DNA of 64,000 nucleotides. Source: Deltaproteobacteria bacterium (GTDB lineage Bacteria > Desulfobacterota > Desulfuromonadia > Geobacterales > Geobacteraceae). Below, in pieces: positions 1 through 10,000 of the stretch. The stretch is from the NCBI GenBank assembly GCA_009668975.1, contig SBEG01000002.1, forward strand, positions 1 to 64,000. Direction: 5' to 3'. The position numbers and the translations under genes were made by a program. Positions within the stretch are counted from its first letter, which is position 1. Every line of letters starts with the position of its first letter. The notes beneath the pieces were generated by a model, which saw nothing but the letters and a program-made list of their open reading frames with translations, was not told the origin of the DNA and made no database searches.

Positions 1-46
1 TGACCCGGCATACACACTTAAAACTGCTTGACACCCCATAACGGTA

Positions 47-94
47 TCTCCCCTTGACAGGGGAGACGTAAAGGCTTCCCCCCTGATAAGGGGG
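47..94. repeat. Two adjacent G/C-run hairpins at the window start
   Basis: Positions 47-53 and 60-66 form a perfect 7-bp inverted repeat around the 6-base spacer TTGACA. Positions 78-83 and 90-94 form a second C-run/G-run stem around TGATAA. A further G-rich run follows to about position 108. No gene fits positions 1-170. The pair could be the terminator region of a gene left of the window or a degenerate intergenic repeat. No U-tract follows, so an intrinsic terminator is not demonstrated. Confidence 0.4.
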
Positions 95-170
95 TGTGAG
101 GGGGGGGATTTTAGGAGTTACATGGTACTAGTTCAGCCTTCCGAAACCGCTTTTCTTTAGAAGGATTCCG

Positions 171-2039
171 ATGCATCTCCAACTGGTAACCATCCACGCA
201 TTTCGCTCCCCGCAGGCTGTCCCTCTGGCAGCCGCCTGTCTCAAAGCTTCACTCGAAGTTCGCCGGGCGGCAGTTCGAGCGGTTACCGTTTCCTGCTCCG
301 ATTTCTACTGTGGCGATTCTCTTGACGAAATAACCCGTGCCCTGCGTGCAACAGGTCCGGACCTGATCGGTTTTTCCCTCTATGCCTGGAACCGTGATGA
401 GTGCCTGGCCCTCGCGGAGAAATTGCGCCGGGAGGAACCGGCACTGACCATCTTCGGCGGCGGACCCGAGGCAACGGCCGACCCGAACGGACTGTTTGAC
501 GGCAACGCCTTCGACTTCCTGGTAGTGGGAGAGGGAGAGATCACGCTTCGCGAAGTTGTCGACCGGTTGGAGACCGGTGTTTCCCTGGCGGGTCTCCCCG
601 GGATTGCGCGGAAAACGGCGTGCGGAGTCGAAGTGGTCAGGAGGGAGCCGATTGCCGACCTTGGCGCGCTTCCCTCGCCGTATCTTTCCGGCAGCCTTGA
701 TCCCTACATTCCATTTGGTGTTCTCTGGCAATTGTCGCGAGGCTGTACCTTCGGCTGCGACTTCTGTTTTGATGGGATGGGGGATCGGAGCGTGCGTCGT
801 TTTTCGTTGGAAAGGCTTGAGGCGGAGCTGGACTATCTGGTTCGCCGCGGAGCCGGACAGGTGGTGGTGCTCGATTCAACCTTCAACCTGGACAGAGCGC
901 GGGCCAAAGCCCTGTTGAGGATGATGAGAAAGAAGGCTCCCCAGGTGCACTTCCACTTCGAGGCCCGGGCGGAATTGCTGGACGCTGAGCAGGCGCGTTT
1001 GTTCGGCGGGATGAAGTGCTCCCTGCAGATCGGACTCCAGACCGCTGATCCCGGAGTTTCGCGTGCGGTGAAACGTCCCCTCAATCGTCGCGAATTCGCA
1101 ACCAAAATCGGGCTGCTCAATCAGGAGGGGGTGGTGTTCGGCTTCGACCTGATCTTCGGCTTGCCGGGTGACAGCCTGATTCGCTTCCGGGAGACCCTTG
1201 ATTTCGCGCTCGGCCTTTACCCCAACAGCCTTGCCATTTTTCCCCTTGCGGTTCTTCCCGGCACCGTGCTGGCTTTCCGCGCCTCTGAGTTGCACCTGCA
1301 CTACCTGCCACGCCCTCCTTACACACTTCTGGAGTCACCCTCGTTTTCAAACGGCGATTTGCAGGTTGCGCAGCGATTGGCTACTGCGTGCGATATCTTC
1401 TACAGCCGCGGCAAATCCGTTGCCTGGTTCAACGGTATTGTCGCTGCGCTGCGCATGAGCCCGGCCGGATTTCTGGAGGAGTTTTCCACATGGCTGTTGG
1501 ATAAAACCGGCAGGGATTCGAGCGAGAAAGATTATCAGGACGAGGAAATCTATCTCTTGCAGCGGGAATTTCTCACTGTGCTCTTTGCTCAGCGCAAGGC
1601 ACGACGCCTGCTTCCAGCGGCGCTGGACTTCGTCGCCTATCACCACCACTATGCTGCGACCCTGCTTGCTGTCCCCCCCAAGGCGCTTTCCCGCCGGGAG
1701 TTGACTCGGATTAATATCATGCGTCAACCGCTGATGCTCGCACCTTCTACGAGATTGGCGGCATTCAATTATGAAATTCTTGACCTCCTTGAGACGGGAG
1801 AACCGGACTTGCCCTACCTCTGCGGCAGGCTTAAGCCCTCTGGATCCTATGCCGCGATCTACCCTCATTCCGGAGAAGTCGTTACGGAATCTCTTGCGGA
1901 ACTCTACTTTCAGCTCCTGAAGAAACTTGACGGCTCCTCAGCGGCAGACAAGATTGTTGAGGATCTGGCAATTCCTTCCGAAGATGCACGGGAGTTCCTG
2001 GCTTTCGCTCTGGCTGAAGGTATCATTTGCCTTGCTTGA
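171..2039 (+). CDS. B12-binding domain radical SAM protein
   Basis: This 622-aa protein has an N-terminal region of about 150 residues resembling the cobalamin-binding Rossmann domain found in B12-dependent radical SAM enzymes, including a PDLIGFSLYAWN segment and the GGGPEAT turn. A radical SAM core follows. The [4Fe-4S] cluster motif is CX3CX2C at Cys192, Cys196 and Cys199 (CTFGCDFC). A later GFDLIFGLPGD segment is typical of the family's SAM-binding barrel. The C-terminal ~200 residues show no domain I recognise. Proteins of this architecture catalyse radical methylations or ring rearrangements, but the substrate cannot be deduced. The gene stands alone, followed by 276 noncoding bases, so neighbours do not help. 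The ATG is preceded by AGAAGGA at a good distance. Family confidence is high; specific function is unknown. Confidence 0.85.
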   Translation: MHLQLVTIHAFRSPQAVPLAAACLKASLEVRRAAVRAVTVSCSDFYCGDSLDEITRALRATGPDLIGFSLYAWNRDECLALAEKLRREEPALTIFGGGPEATADPNGLFDGNAFDFLVVGEGEITLREVVDRLETGVSLAGLPGIARKTACGVEVVRREPIADLGALPSPYLSGSLDPYIPFGVLWQLSRGCTFGCDFCFDGMGDRSVRRFSLERLEAELDYLVRRGAGQVVVLDSTFNLDRARAKALLRMMRKKAPQVHFHFEARAELLDAEQARLFGGMKCSLQIGLQTADPGVSRAVKRPLNRREFATKIGLLNQEGVVFGFDLIFGLPGDSLIRFRETLDFALGLYPNSLAIFPLAVLPGTVLAFRASELHLHYLPRPPYTLLESPSFSNGDLQVAQRLATACDIFYSRGKSVAWFNGIVAALRMSPAGFLEEFSTWLLDKTGRDSSEKDYQDEEIYLLQREFLTVLFAQRKARRLLPAALDFVAYHHHYAATLLAVPPKALSRRELTRINIMRQPLMLAPSTRLAAFNYEILDLLETGEPDLPYLCGRLKPSGSYAAIYPHSGEVVTESLAELYFQLLKKLDGSSAADKIVEDLAIPSEDAREFLAFALAEGIICLA

Positions 2040-2315
2040 CATGCGGTAGATCGTCGGTCAAAGGCCCACATTTCGGCTCTTACTTTACAACTTTCGCGAA
2101 ATAGGGTAGGGTTTTCCGGTATTCGTTTTGTAACTGCCTGGATGAGGGAAAAACTGAAGGGATGTTTCAACGAAACTTTTTTGACATTTTTTGTAGAGCC
2201 ACCGCAATTATTATTATTATTACGTTTTAATTTTTTGTTGTTCTGTACGAATCAGCATTCCCTGGTGCCTCTGCCGGTGGCTGTGCTGTCTATTGAAGTA
2301 AAAGAGGGTTTTATT

Positions 2316-2657
2316 ATGTTTGCCAGGATTGAAATTGATCGGTCCAGGTGCAAAGGGTGTGGTCTCTGTACGAGTGCCTGCCCGAGAAAGCTGCTGGACC
2401 TGGATGTGCCTGAAGACGAGACTTTGCAGGCGTTTGCGGTTTTACCCTGTCAGGAAAAATGTGTCGGTTGCGCCCAGTGCGCCGAGATGTGTCCCGATCT
2501 TGCCATTAGCGTTTACAGTAAACAGAAAAACGAAGTTACCGGCAGGGCCAGTGACTCGTTCAGGGAATACTCCGGCATCGTGACAGCTCTTTTGGTGAAA
2601 ACATCGTGCCGTGAGAATCTGTTTACGCTATTGAAAATAACTTCGCAGCGGAGATGA
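2316..2657 (+). CDS. Orphan 2x[4Fe-4S] ferredoxin, KorD/VorD-like
   Basis: This 113-aa protein carries two CX2CX2CX3CP motifs, at Cys12/15/18/22 and Cys49/52/55/59, so it should hold two low-potential [4Fe-4S] clusters. The first ~67 residues resemble the delta (ferredoxin) subunit of 2-oxoacid:ferredoxin oxidoreductases such as KorD or VorD, but no alpha, beta or gamma subunit lies nearby. A ~45-residue tail beyond the ferredoxin fold matches nothing I recognise. An extra Cys45 lies just before the second motif. The ATG at 2316 was chosen because AAAGAGGG sits eight bases upstream and the ferredoxin fold begins there. An upstream in-frame extension to 2142 has no family similarity. It probably acts as a cytoplasmic electron carrier; its partner is unknown. 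Confidence 0.8.
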   Translation: MFARIEIDRSRCKGCGLCTSACPRKLLDLDVPEDETLQAFAVLPCQEKCVGCAQCAEMCPDLAISVYSKQKNEVTGRASDSFREYSGIVTALLVKTSCRENLFTLLKITSQRR

Positions 2658-2902
2658 AAGGGAGTTTTTATTTTTTCGACCAGAACGGGGGAGATTCGTT
2701 CCGTTCCTCACTATCAATTGCTTGTCAGGTAGTTTTGTTCTTTCGCCCGCCTGAAAGCACCCTTGCTGCAGCTGCCTGTCCAGGCGGGATGTAGTAAATA
2801 TCTTGTAATAAGAAAAAAATTCCTTAAGATAGCGTCACGTTCATGAGTGATTTTACGCTAGATGGGGATATCTGACACCCTGCCTGACAGGAGGCGCATA
2901 TT

Positions 2903-3292
2903 ATGCAAAAAGATTCCGCTCAAGTCTCCAAAACAGTCTTGATAGTTGATGATGAACTGTTTTTCAGGAAACTTCTGGGCACCATGCTTACGGAAAAGGG
3001 CTTCTCCGTGGTTGCGGAAGCTGCTGATGGGGTCGAGGCGGTCGAAAAATACAGCCTGTACCGTCCCGAGTTGATTATTCTCGATATCTATATGCCGAGA
3101 AAAAACGGCTTTGATGCAACAAAGGATATCTTGTCCATGAATCCGAAAGCCAAAGTAGTGATCTGCAGCGGCTTGGGTTATGATGAAGATGTCAAGGCTG
3201 CTTTGGCACTTGGTGCGAGGGATGTGATCCTGAAGCCATTCATTCCCCAGGAAGTCATCGAAATTGTCACCCGGGTGCTGGCTGAGAAATAA
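2903..3292 (+). CDS. Single-domain response regulator (CheY-like receiver)
   Basis: The 129-aa protein is a stand-alone receiver domain. Acidic pair Asp16-Asp17, phosphoacceptor Asp61 in the LIILDIYMP strand, Ser89 and Lys111 (in KPF) are all in place, so it should be phosphorylatable. There is no output domain, so it would act by protein-protein contact, as CheY (motor), Spo0F-type phosphorelay proteins or adaptors do. No histidine kinase or chemotaxis gene is in the window, so its partner cannot be named. A strong AGGAGG lies ten bases before the ATG. The gene is monocistronic, with 245 noncoding bases before it and a terminator-like hairpin after it. Confidence 0.9.
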   Translation: MQKDSAQVSKTVLIVDDELFFRKLLGTMLTEKGFSVVAEAADGVEAVEKYSLYRPELIILDIYMPRKNGFDATKDILSMNPKAKVVICSGLGYDEDVKAALALGARDVILKPFIPQEVIEIVTRVLAEK

Positions 3293-3691
3293 TCTCGGTC
3301 CGAAATGTTTGTGGAAGCTGCTGCAGATGCGTGTAACAGAGACGCTACCTGACTCGATAGTATTTCGCGTTGTGCATCTTGTCGTTTATTCTCAGAGGGG
3401 AGAGCCGAATGGTTCGCCCCTTTTGTGTATGTGCGAGCGATCTTCCTGGATTCGAGCAACTTCCCGACGAATCGGCCCGGATGTTCCGTTGCGACGTATT
3501 TTGTCTTAAGACGATGGTACTGTCTGATGCAGAACAATCTGAAGCGGTCCGGATACATATTTAACTGACGTTATGAAGTAGCTTTATCCAGGCAGTACTA
3601 CCACTGTCCGGTTTTTTTGCGGTATATTTCGAGCGTTTCTCTTGTAACGTACCATCGGAACGTCTGCCCACGAATGAAGAAAAGGCCTGTC
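3293..3691. other. 399-bp intergenic region before recC
   Basis: Apart from the hairpin terminator at 3397-3424 I see nothing convincing here. Short open frames in this stretch lack family similarity and good ribosome sites. The recC promoter should lie between about 3430 and 3680, but no clear -35/-10 pair or SOS box stood out by eye. Confidence 0.5.
3397..3424 (+). terminator. Intrinsic terminator after the receiver gene
   Basis: GGGGAGAGCC (3397-3406) pairs with GGTTCGCCCC (3411-3420), with one mismatch and a GAAT loop, and is followed by TTTTGTGT. It lies 105 bases beyond the response regulator stop codon. Confidence 0.7.
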
Positions 3692-6600
3692 ATGTCATTG
3701 AACGTATACACCAGCAACAGGATGGAGCTTCTGCTGGAAACGTTTGTCGAATCGCTGGGGCGGCCTGCTGATCCCTTTTCCCCGGAAACCATTGTCGTCC
3801 AGAGCAAGGGCTTGCAGCGTTGGCTGGCGATGGAACTGGCGAAGCGTTTCGGCGTATGGGCAAATGCCGACTATCCCTTTCCGAACAAGTGTGTCTGGGA
3901 CCTGTTCAGAAAAGTACTGAAGGATCTTCCCGAGACCTCCCCCTTTGAACCGTCTTTCCTGCTGTGGCGTATCATGCGCTTACTTCCACGTCACCTTGAA
4001 ACTCCCGCCTTCGCGAGTCTGCAGAGCTACCTCGGCGGGAAAAATCACGATCTCAAACTTTTTCAGTTGTCCGGTAAAATTGCCGATACCTTTGATCAGT
4101 ACACGCTCTTCCGGAGTGATCTGCTGGAAAAGTGGGAGGCGGGGCAGGAAAGTCACTGGCAGGCGGAACTCTGGCGGGCCCTGGTGTCTGAGACCGGTAA
4201 CCTTCACCGCGCCGAGATTCAGAAACGATTTCTTCAGGCCCTTGCGGAAGGTGCGGGAACTGCAGGCAGTTTCCCTTCCCGCATCACGCTCTTCGGCATT
4301 TCTTATCTGCCGAAGTTCCATCTTGATTTTCTAGCCGCCGTTTCCACTTTCAGTGAGGTGAACCTGTTCGTGATGAGCCCCTGCCGGGAGTATTGGTCGG
4401 ACATTCTTCCTGCGCGGAGTCTGGTGCGTCTTTCTCCTGAAAACCGGACGTATCGCATTGAAGGCAACCCGCTCCTGGCCTCCCTGGGGCGACTGGGCAG
4501 GGACTTCTCGGAGATGATCCTGGAATACGGAGAAGCCGGCGGCGGTACTGATGACTTGTATCGCCAGACCTCCGGGTCGACTCTTCTGGAGTTGGTGCAG
4601 AATGATATTCTTGCACTGGAAGGGCCTGGCGAGACCGGGCTTGCGAAAATTACCTTCCGGTCAGACGATTTTTCCCTGAAAGTTCATTGCTGTCACAGCC
4701 CGATGCGCGAAGTGGAGGTGCTCCATGATACCCTGCTGGGAATGTTTGCTTCGTTGAAGGATCTCGCGCCGCGCGACATTCTGGTCATGACCCCGGATAT
4801 CGAAACCTATGCTCCCTACATTTCCGCAGTTTTTGACGGGAGCCAGGGCGGGGGGCGGCGAATTCCCTATTCCATCGCGGATCGGAACATCCGCAGTGAC
4901 GGCTTATTGACCCAGGCACTCCTGGCAATATTCGATCTTCCCGGCAAAAGATTTCCGGTGACCCGTGTCATGGAGATTCTATCCTTTCCGGCGGTGTGCG
5001 CCGCATTCGGAATTGCAGCCGCGGATCTCGACCAGATCCGTGCCTGGCTTGAAGAGTTACGTGTTCGTTGGGGGATGGACGAAGACGAACGGTCGCGGGA
5101 AGGATTTCCCCGTTACCGGGAGAACAGCTGGCGCGCCGGGCTTGACCGACTGCTCCTCGGTTATGCGATGCCTGAGGAGAATGAGCTGTTTGACGGTATT
5201 CTGCCCTTTGATGACATGGAAGGAGACGGTCCGGAACGTTCCGGTAAACTGGTCCGCTTTGTCGAGTCACTGTATGGCCTGGTTGAAAAACTTGATCGGC
5301 AGCGGACTCTTGTTGAGTGGGAAATTCTCTGCCGGGAAATTCTGGCCGATTTCTTCTTGCCCGGCGAGGACGAGTCACAGGAGCTTTCCTTTCTCAATGC
5401 ACTTTTTGATTCCCTGCGGACTCTGCCGGAACTTACGGATTTTCGCGAAGCAGTTGGTTTGCCGGTGCTTCGTTCCTGGCTGCACAGCGCGATCGCGCGG
5501 CAGGAACGCGGGCTCGGCTTCATGACCGGAGGTGTGACCTTCTGCGCCATGCTGCCGATGCGGAGCATCCCTTTCCGGGTCATCGTCCTGCTCGGTATGA
5601 ACGACAGCGGCTTTCCCCGGCAAAGCAGACCAACCGGCTTCGATCTGATTGCACGGGAGCCGCGGCGGGGAGACCGTTCTTTGCGGGATGAAGACCGCTA
5701 TCTCTTCCTCGAAGCTCTTTTATCAGCCCGAGAAAGTTTTGTACTGAGCTATACGGGGCAGAGCATCCGGGATAATGCTCCGCTTCCTCCATCGGTACTG
5801 GTGGATGAGCTGCTTGAATACCTGGAGCGTCGCTTCAGTGACGGGAGCGAGACCTTCCCGGCAAGACTCGTTACCCGCCAGCGTCTGCAACCATTCAGCC
5901 CGGATTATTTTTCCGGGGAGGGGAAACTGTTCAGCTTTTCCGAAGAGAATTACCGGGCCGTTCGCTCCCGTTTGGATGGGGTCCGTCCACTACCGCCGTT
6001 TTTTACGGAACTGCTCCCGGAACCGCCTGCTGATTTGCGGGAGATCTCTCTCGAGAATCTTCTGGCCTTTTACGATAACCCGGCAAGGTATCTGCTGCGG
6101 ACCCGAATCGGAATCCGTCTGGATGATCTGGTGCCGCCTCTCGAGGACCGTGAGCCCTTCGGACTTGACCCGTTGGAAGCTTATCAGATTCGTTGCGATA
6201 TGCTCGAACAGCTCCTGGCTGGCCGGGCGACCGACCAGTTGCTTGACTTGACCAGGGCCAAGGGGGTTCTGCCTCCGGCGCGGCAGGGCGAGCTTCTCTT
6301 CCGGGGGGTGGAGAGTGAGGTAACGAATTTTGCCGCCGGGATCCGCTCCTTGATGGGTGACCGGCCGGCTCTTGAGCCGCTGGTGCTGGAGTTGGAGATC
6401 GCCGGATTCAGGGTTTCCGGGCGGCTTTCCGGGATCTGGCCCGAGCAACTGCTGCGCTACCGCTGCGCCAAACGTTCCGGACGTGACCAGATGCGTCTCT
6501 GGATTGAGCATCTTTTGCTTAACGAACTGCAGTACTCCGGTTATCCGCGGGTAAGTGTTCTGGCGACGACCGACGGCATCCTTCGACTGCGCCCGGTGGC

Positions 6601-6868
6601 CGATAGCTGCGTGTATCTTCGCCTGTTGCTGGAGACCTACTGGCTGGGCTTGCGGAAGCCGTTGAAGTTTTTCCCCCGATCATCCCTGGCCTTTGCCAAA
6701 AAAGGGGATCTGGGCAGCGCCCGAATTGCCTGGAGCGGTGACCGCTTCCCCGAGGGGGCGGATCCATACTACCAGCTTTGTTTCGGGGATACGGATCCGC
6801 TGGATGAAGAATTCGTACTTCTGTCGCAAGCACTCCTAGAGCCGTTGCTGCGGCACTGTGAGGGATAA
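3692..6868 (+). CDS. recC: RecBCD enzyme subunit RecC
   Basis: This 1058-aa protein is the gamma subunit of the RecBCD helicase-nuclease, the subunit that recognises Chi and splits the DNA strands during double-strand break repair. The N-terminus matches RecC rather than AddB, with a VQSKGLQRWLAMELAKRFG segment followed by a YPFPN segment. It lacks a working Walker A motif, as RecC does (an inactivated SF1 helicase fold). Length is close to the E. coli protein (about 1120 aa). I placed the start at ATG 3692, preceded by AAAGG. The open frame extends upstream to 3617, but those 25 residues do not look like RecC. It is the first of recC-recB-recD, with 135 bases before recB and no ptrA between them. 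Confidence 0.93.
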   Translation: MSLNVYTSNRMELLLETFVESLGRPADPFSPETIVVQSKGLQRWLAMELAKRFGVWANADYPFPNKCVWDLFRKVLKDLPETSPFEPSFLLWRIMRLLPRHLETPAFASLQSYLGGKNHDLKLFQLSGKIADTFDQYTLFRSDLLEKWEAGQESHWQAELWRALVSETGNLHRAEIQKRFLQALAEGAGTAGSFPSRITLFGISYLPKFHLDFLAAVSTFSEVNLFVMSPCREYWSDILPARSLVRLSPENRTYRIEGNPLLASLGRLGRDFSEMILEYGEAGGGTDDLYRQTSGSTLLELVQNDILALEGPGETGLAKITFRSDDFSLKVHCCHSPMREVEVLHDTLLGMFASLKDLAPRDILVMTPDIETYAPYISAVFDGSQGGGRRIPYSIADRNIRSDGLLTQALLAIFDLPGKRFPVTRVMEILSFPAVCAAFGIAAADLDQIRAWLEELRVRWGMDEDERSREGFPRYRENSWRAGLDRLLLGYAMPEENELFDGILPFDDMEGDGPERSGKLVRFVESLYGLVEKLDRQRTLVEWEILCREILADFFLPGEDESQELSFLNALFDSLRTLPELTDFREAVGLPVLRSWLHSAIARQERGLGFMTGGVTFCAMLPMRSIPFRVIVLLGMNDSGFPRQSRPTGFDLIAREPRRGDRSLRDEDRYLFLEALLSARESFVLSYTGQSIRDNAPLPPSVLVDELLEYLERRFSDGSETFPARLVTRQRLQPFSPDYFSGEGKLFSFSEENYRAVRSRLDGVRPLPPFFTELLPEPPADLREISLENLLAFYDNPARYLLRTRIGIRLDDLVPPLEDREPFGLDPLEAYQIRCDMLEQLLAGRATDQLLDLTRAKGVLPPARQGELLFRGVESEVTNFAAGIRSLMGDRPALEPLVLELEIAGFRVSGRLSGIWPEQLLRYRCAKRSGRDQMRLWIEHLLLNELQYSGYPRVSVLATTDGILRLRPVADSCVYLRLLLETYWLGLRKPLKFFPRSSLAFAKKGDLGSARIAWSGDRFPEGADPYYQLCFGDTDPLDEEFVLLSQALLEPLLRHCEG

Positions 6869-7003
6869 AATCTTTTTTTGCCACATTGACAGATTAGACA
6901 CCGTACCGTTTGCTGCAGTTCTTCGGAGAGCGATTATGAACCGTCAAAACCGGAATCAGAAACTCATAACGTCATTTTTAACAGATGATACAGTACGGTA
7001 ATT

Positions 7004-10000
7004 ATGGAAATTTACGACAATCTAACCATTGAGCTCTCAGGAGCCAATCTCATCGAGGCGAGTGCCGGAACCGGCAAAACCTATGCGATTGCCTGTCTCT
7101 TTCTGCGTCTGGTGGTGGAGCAGGGATTGTTGCCGGAAAATATCCTGGTCGTGACTTTTACCGAGGCTGCAACCAAGGAGTTGAAAGGCCGCATTCGGGA
7201 ACGTCTCCGCCTCGGCAGGGATTTTTTCAGCCATAATGAAGCGGAAGACGAATTCTGCGCTGCCCTGCAGGCTGGGGCAAATCCCTGGTGGCCAGGACGG
7301 GAAAAAGCACTTGAACGGCTCGATCTGGCCCTGCAAACCTTCGACAGTGCGGCAATTTCCACGATCCACGGTTTTTGTTCCCGGGCGCTGCAGGAGAATG
7401 CCTTTGAAAGCGGTTCCCTGTATGATACCGAGCTGATCACCGATCAGCGTCCCCTTATTCAGGAGATTGTCGCGGATTTCTGGCGCAACAATTTTTTTGG
7501 CGAAGATTCCGCACTGCTTGCCACCGTGCTGCGTAAGAAGTGGTTCCTGGACGAAATGGCCGGTTTTCTGCGTGGCAAGCTCGGTAATCCGGACCTGGTG
7601 GTCATGCCGCTTTTCGATAAGGAGCAGTTGGCGCAGCTGTCCGGTGATTGTCGCAGGTCGTACGAGCAGCTGCAGGCCGCGTGGCAGGAAAAGAGAATGG
7701 AGCTGGCAGAGATTTTTGCCAGCCACAAGGGCTTGAGCAGGGCAAAGGATACCTACCGTGCTGATCTGATTCCCGGGCTGCTGGCTGCCATGGATGAATA
7801 TCTTGCTGCCGGGAACCCGTTCGAGATTTTCGCGGGAATCGAGAAATTTTCAGCTGCTTATCTCCGCAGCCAGGCATTGAAACGGGAGGAGCCGCCGTCT
7901 CACGAGTTTTTCAATTGCTGCGGTGAGCTGCTGGAGCTGGTTGAGAAGCGTTTTGTCGCCCTGAAAGGCAGCCTGTTCCTGTTTGCCCGCGAGCGGCTTG
8001 CCTTGTGCAAGGCGGAGCGGAATATCCGTTTTTATGATGATCTCCTGACGGATCTCTATCAAGCCCTTTCGGGCGGCTCGGGACGCGAGCTCGCGGCACG
8101 TTTACGGGAACGCTACCGTGCGGCGCTGGTTGATGAATTCCAGGATACCGACCCGGTCCAGTACCGGATTTTCCGGCAGATATTTGCTCAGGGGGCCGCA
8201 CCGCTGTTCCTGATCGGCGATCCGAAACAGGCCATTTACAGTTTCCGCGGCGCGGACATCTTTGCCTACCTTGAGGCGCGGGAAGATGTGCCGGAGAAAA
8301 ACCGCTTTACCATGGACCGCAACTGGCGCTCTGCTCCGGAGATGGTGGACGCGCTGAATATTCTCTTCCTGCAACAGGAGCGGCGGCCATTTATTTTTCC
8401 GGCAATCGCTTATCCTTCGGTGAGTGCAGCACGGGACAAGCGTCCGCTTGTTCTTGCTGGGCGTGATCCTGCGCCGCTCCAGGTCTGGTACCTCCGCCGG
8501 GGCGAAGAAGATCGCAAGGTAATCGGCATCGGGGAGGCCAATAAAAGGATTGTTCAGATGCTGGCCGGAGAAATCTCCGGGCTGCTGGCCGATGGACGGG
8601 CCGGTCGGGCGCTGCTTGATGGGCGGGCAGTCCTTCCCGAGGACATTGCCGTAATTGTCCGCAGTCATGACCAGGCAGCCCTGGTTCAAGAAGCCTTGCG
8701 TGCCCGTTCCGTTCCCTCCGTGGTCCAGAGCAGCGCAAGCCTTTTTACCACCCGTGAGGCTCGGGAGATGTATAGGATCCTGATGGCGGTTGCGGAACCG
8801 TCTCGCGAAGTTCTGGTGCGGGCGGCCCTGGCAACCGCTCTTTTCGGTCAGAGCGGCAATGAGATTGCGGCATTTTTTGAGGATGACCAGGCCTGGGAAG
8901 CCCGTCTGGCGGTGTTCAAGGACTATCATGACCTGTGGCGTGAGCGTGGTTTTATGGTGTTCTTTCGCACGATGCTGTCGCGCGAGAGCGTGCGGGAGCG
9001 AATTCTGCCCTTGTCTGACGGCGAACGGCGTCTTACCAATATTCTCCACTGCGGGGAGGTGCTGCACCAGAGCGCAACAGCCGGAATGCTCGGGATGGAG
9101 GCGCTCTGTGCCTGGTTAGCTGAGAGGGTAAACGTCCCTCCCGAAAATGAGGAGTTCCAGATCCGGCTGGAGTCCGATGCCAAGGCGGTGCGCATCGTCA
9201 CCATCCATGTGAGTAAAGGGTTGGAGTATCCGATTGTTTTCTGCCCCTTTTCCTGGGGTGGCGTTTTCGATCCGGATGATACGGTTGTCTGTCATGATGA
9301 TTTTTGCCAGGTGGTGGATTTCGGTTCCGAGGATTTCGCGCAGCACCGGATCAAGGCGGGAAATGAGGCCTTGTCGGAGAATGTGCGGCTGCTCTATGTA
9401 GCGTTGACCAGGGCCAAGTACCGCTGTTACCTGGTGTGGGGACGTTTCCGCCATGTCGAGACTTCGGCCCCGGCCTACCTCCTGCATTACCCCGATGAAG
9501 AGGTGCTGGATGCCGTTGCCCGCTTGTCAGGTGTGATGAAGGATATTTCCGATCAGGACCTGGTTGCCCGGATGACCGGACTGGCGGAGGGGGGGCAGCA
9601 GTGCCTGACGGTGGCCGTTGACCCGTTGCCGGCCGTTCCGGTCGAAGAGAGCGCACCGTCCACTGTCACCGGTTCTGTCCTGCCTGAATTTATTCCGTTC
9701 TCGGGAACCATTGAAAGCGATTGGCGGGTGGCGAGCTTCACGGCCTTTGCTGCCGGACATCGGGAATCCGCCGAACTGCCCGATCGCGATCAGGGAATCA
9801 GCCGCGGCACGCCCGGGTGGGAACCTGAAGTACTTGCGAGTACCGCTCCGACCGGGTCTTTGTTTGCGTTTCCCCGGGGAGCTACGGCAGGACTTTTCTT
9901 TCACTCGATATTTGAACAACTGGATTTTGCCACTGTGCAGGATGATGCTTTGGAGGTCCTGGTGGCGAATCTCCTGGGTCGTTACGGTTTCGAAATTTCC

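Noticed and set aside
2181-2223. TTGACA and TTA repeats upstream of the orphan ferredoxin
   Set aside because: The -35 is perfect but no acceptable -10 lies at 16-18 bases; the ATT/TTA run is simple sequence.
3617-3691. 25-codon N-terminal extension of recC
   Set aside because: It lacks RecC similarity, and ATG 3692 has a proper ribosome site.
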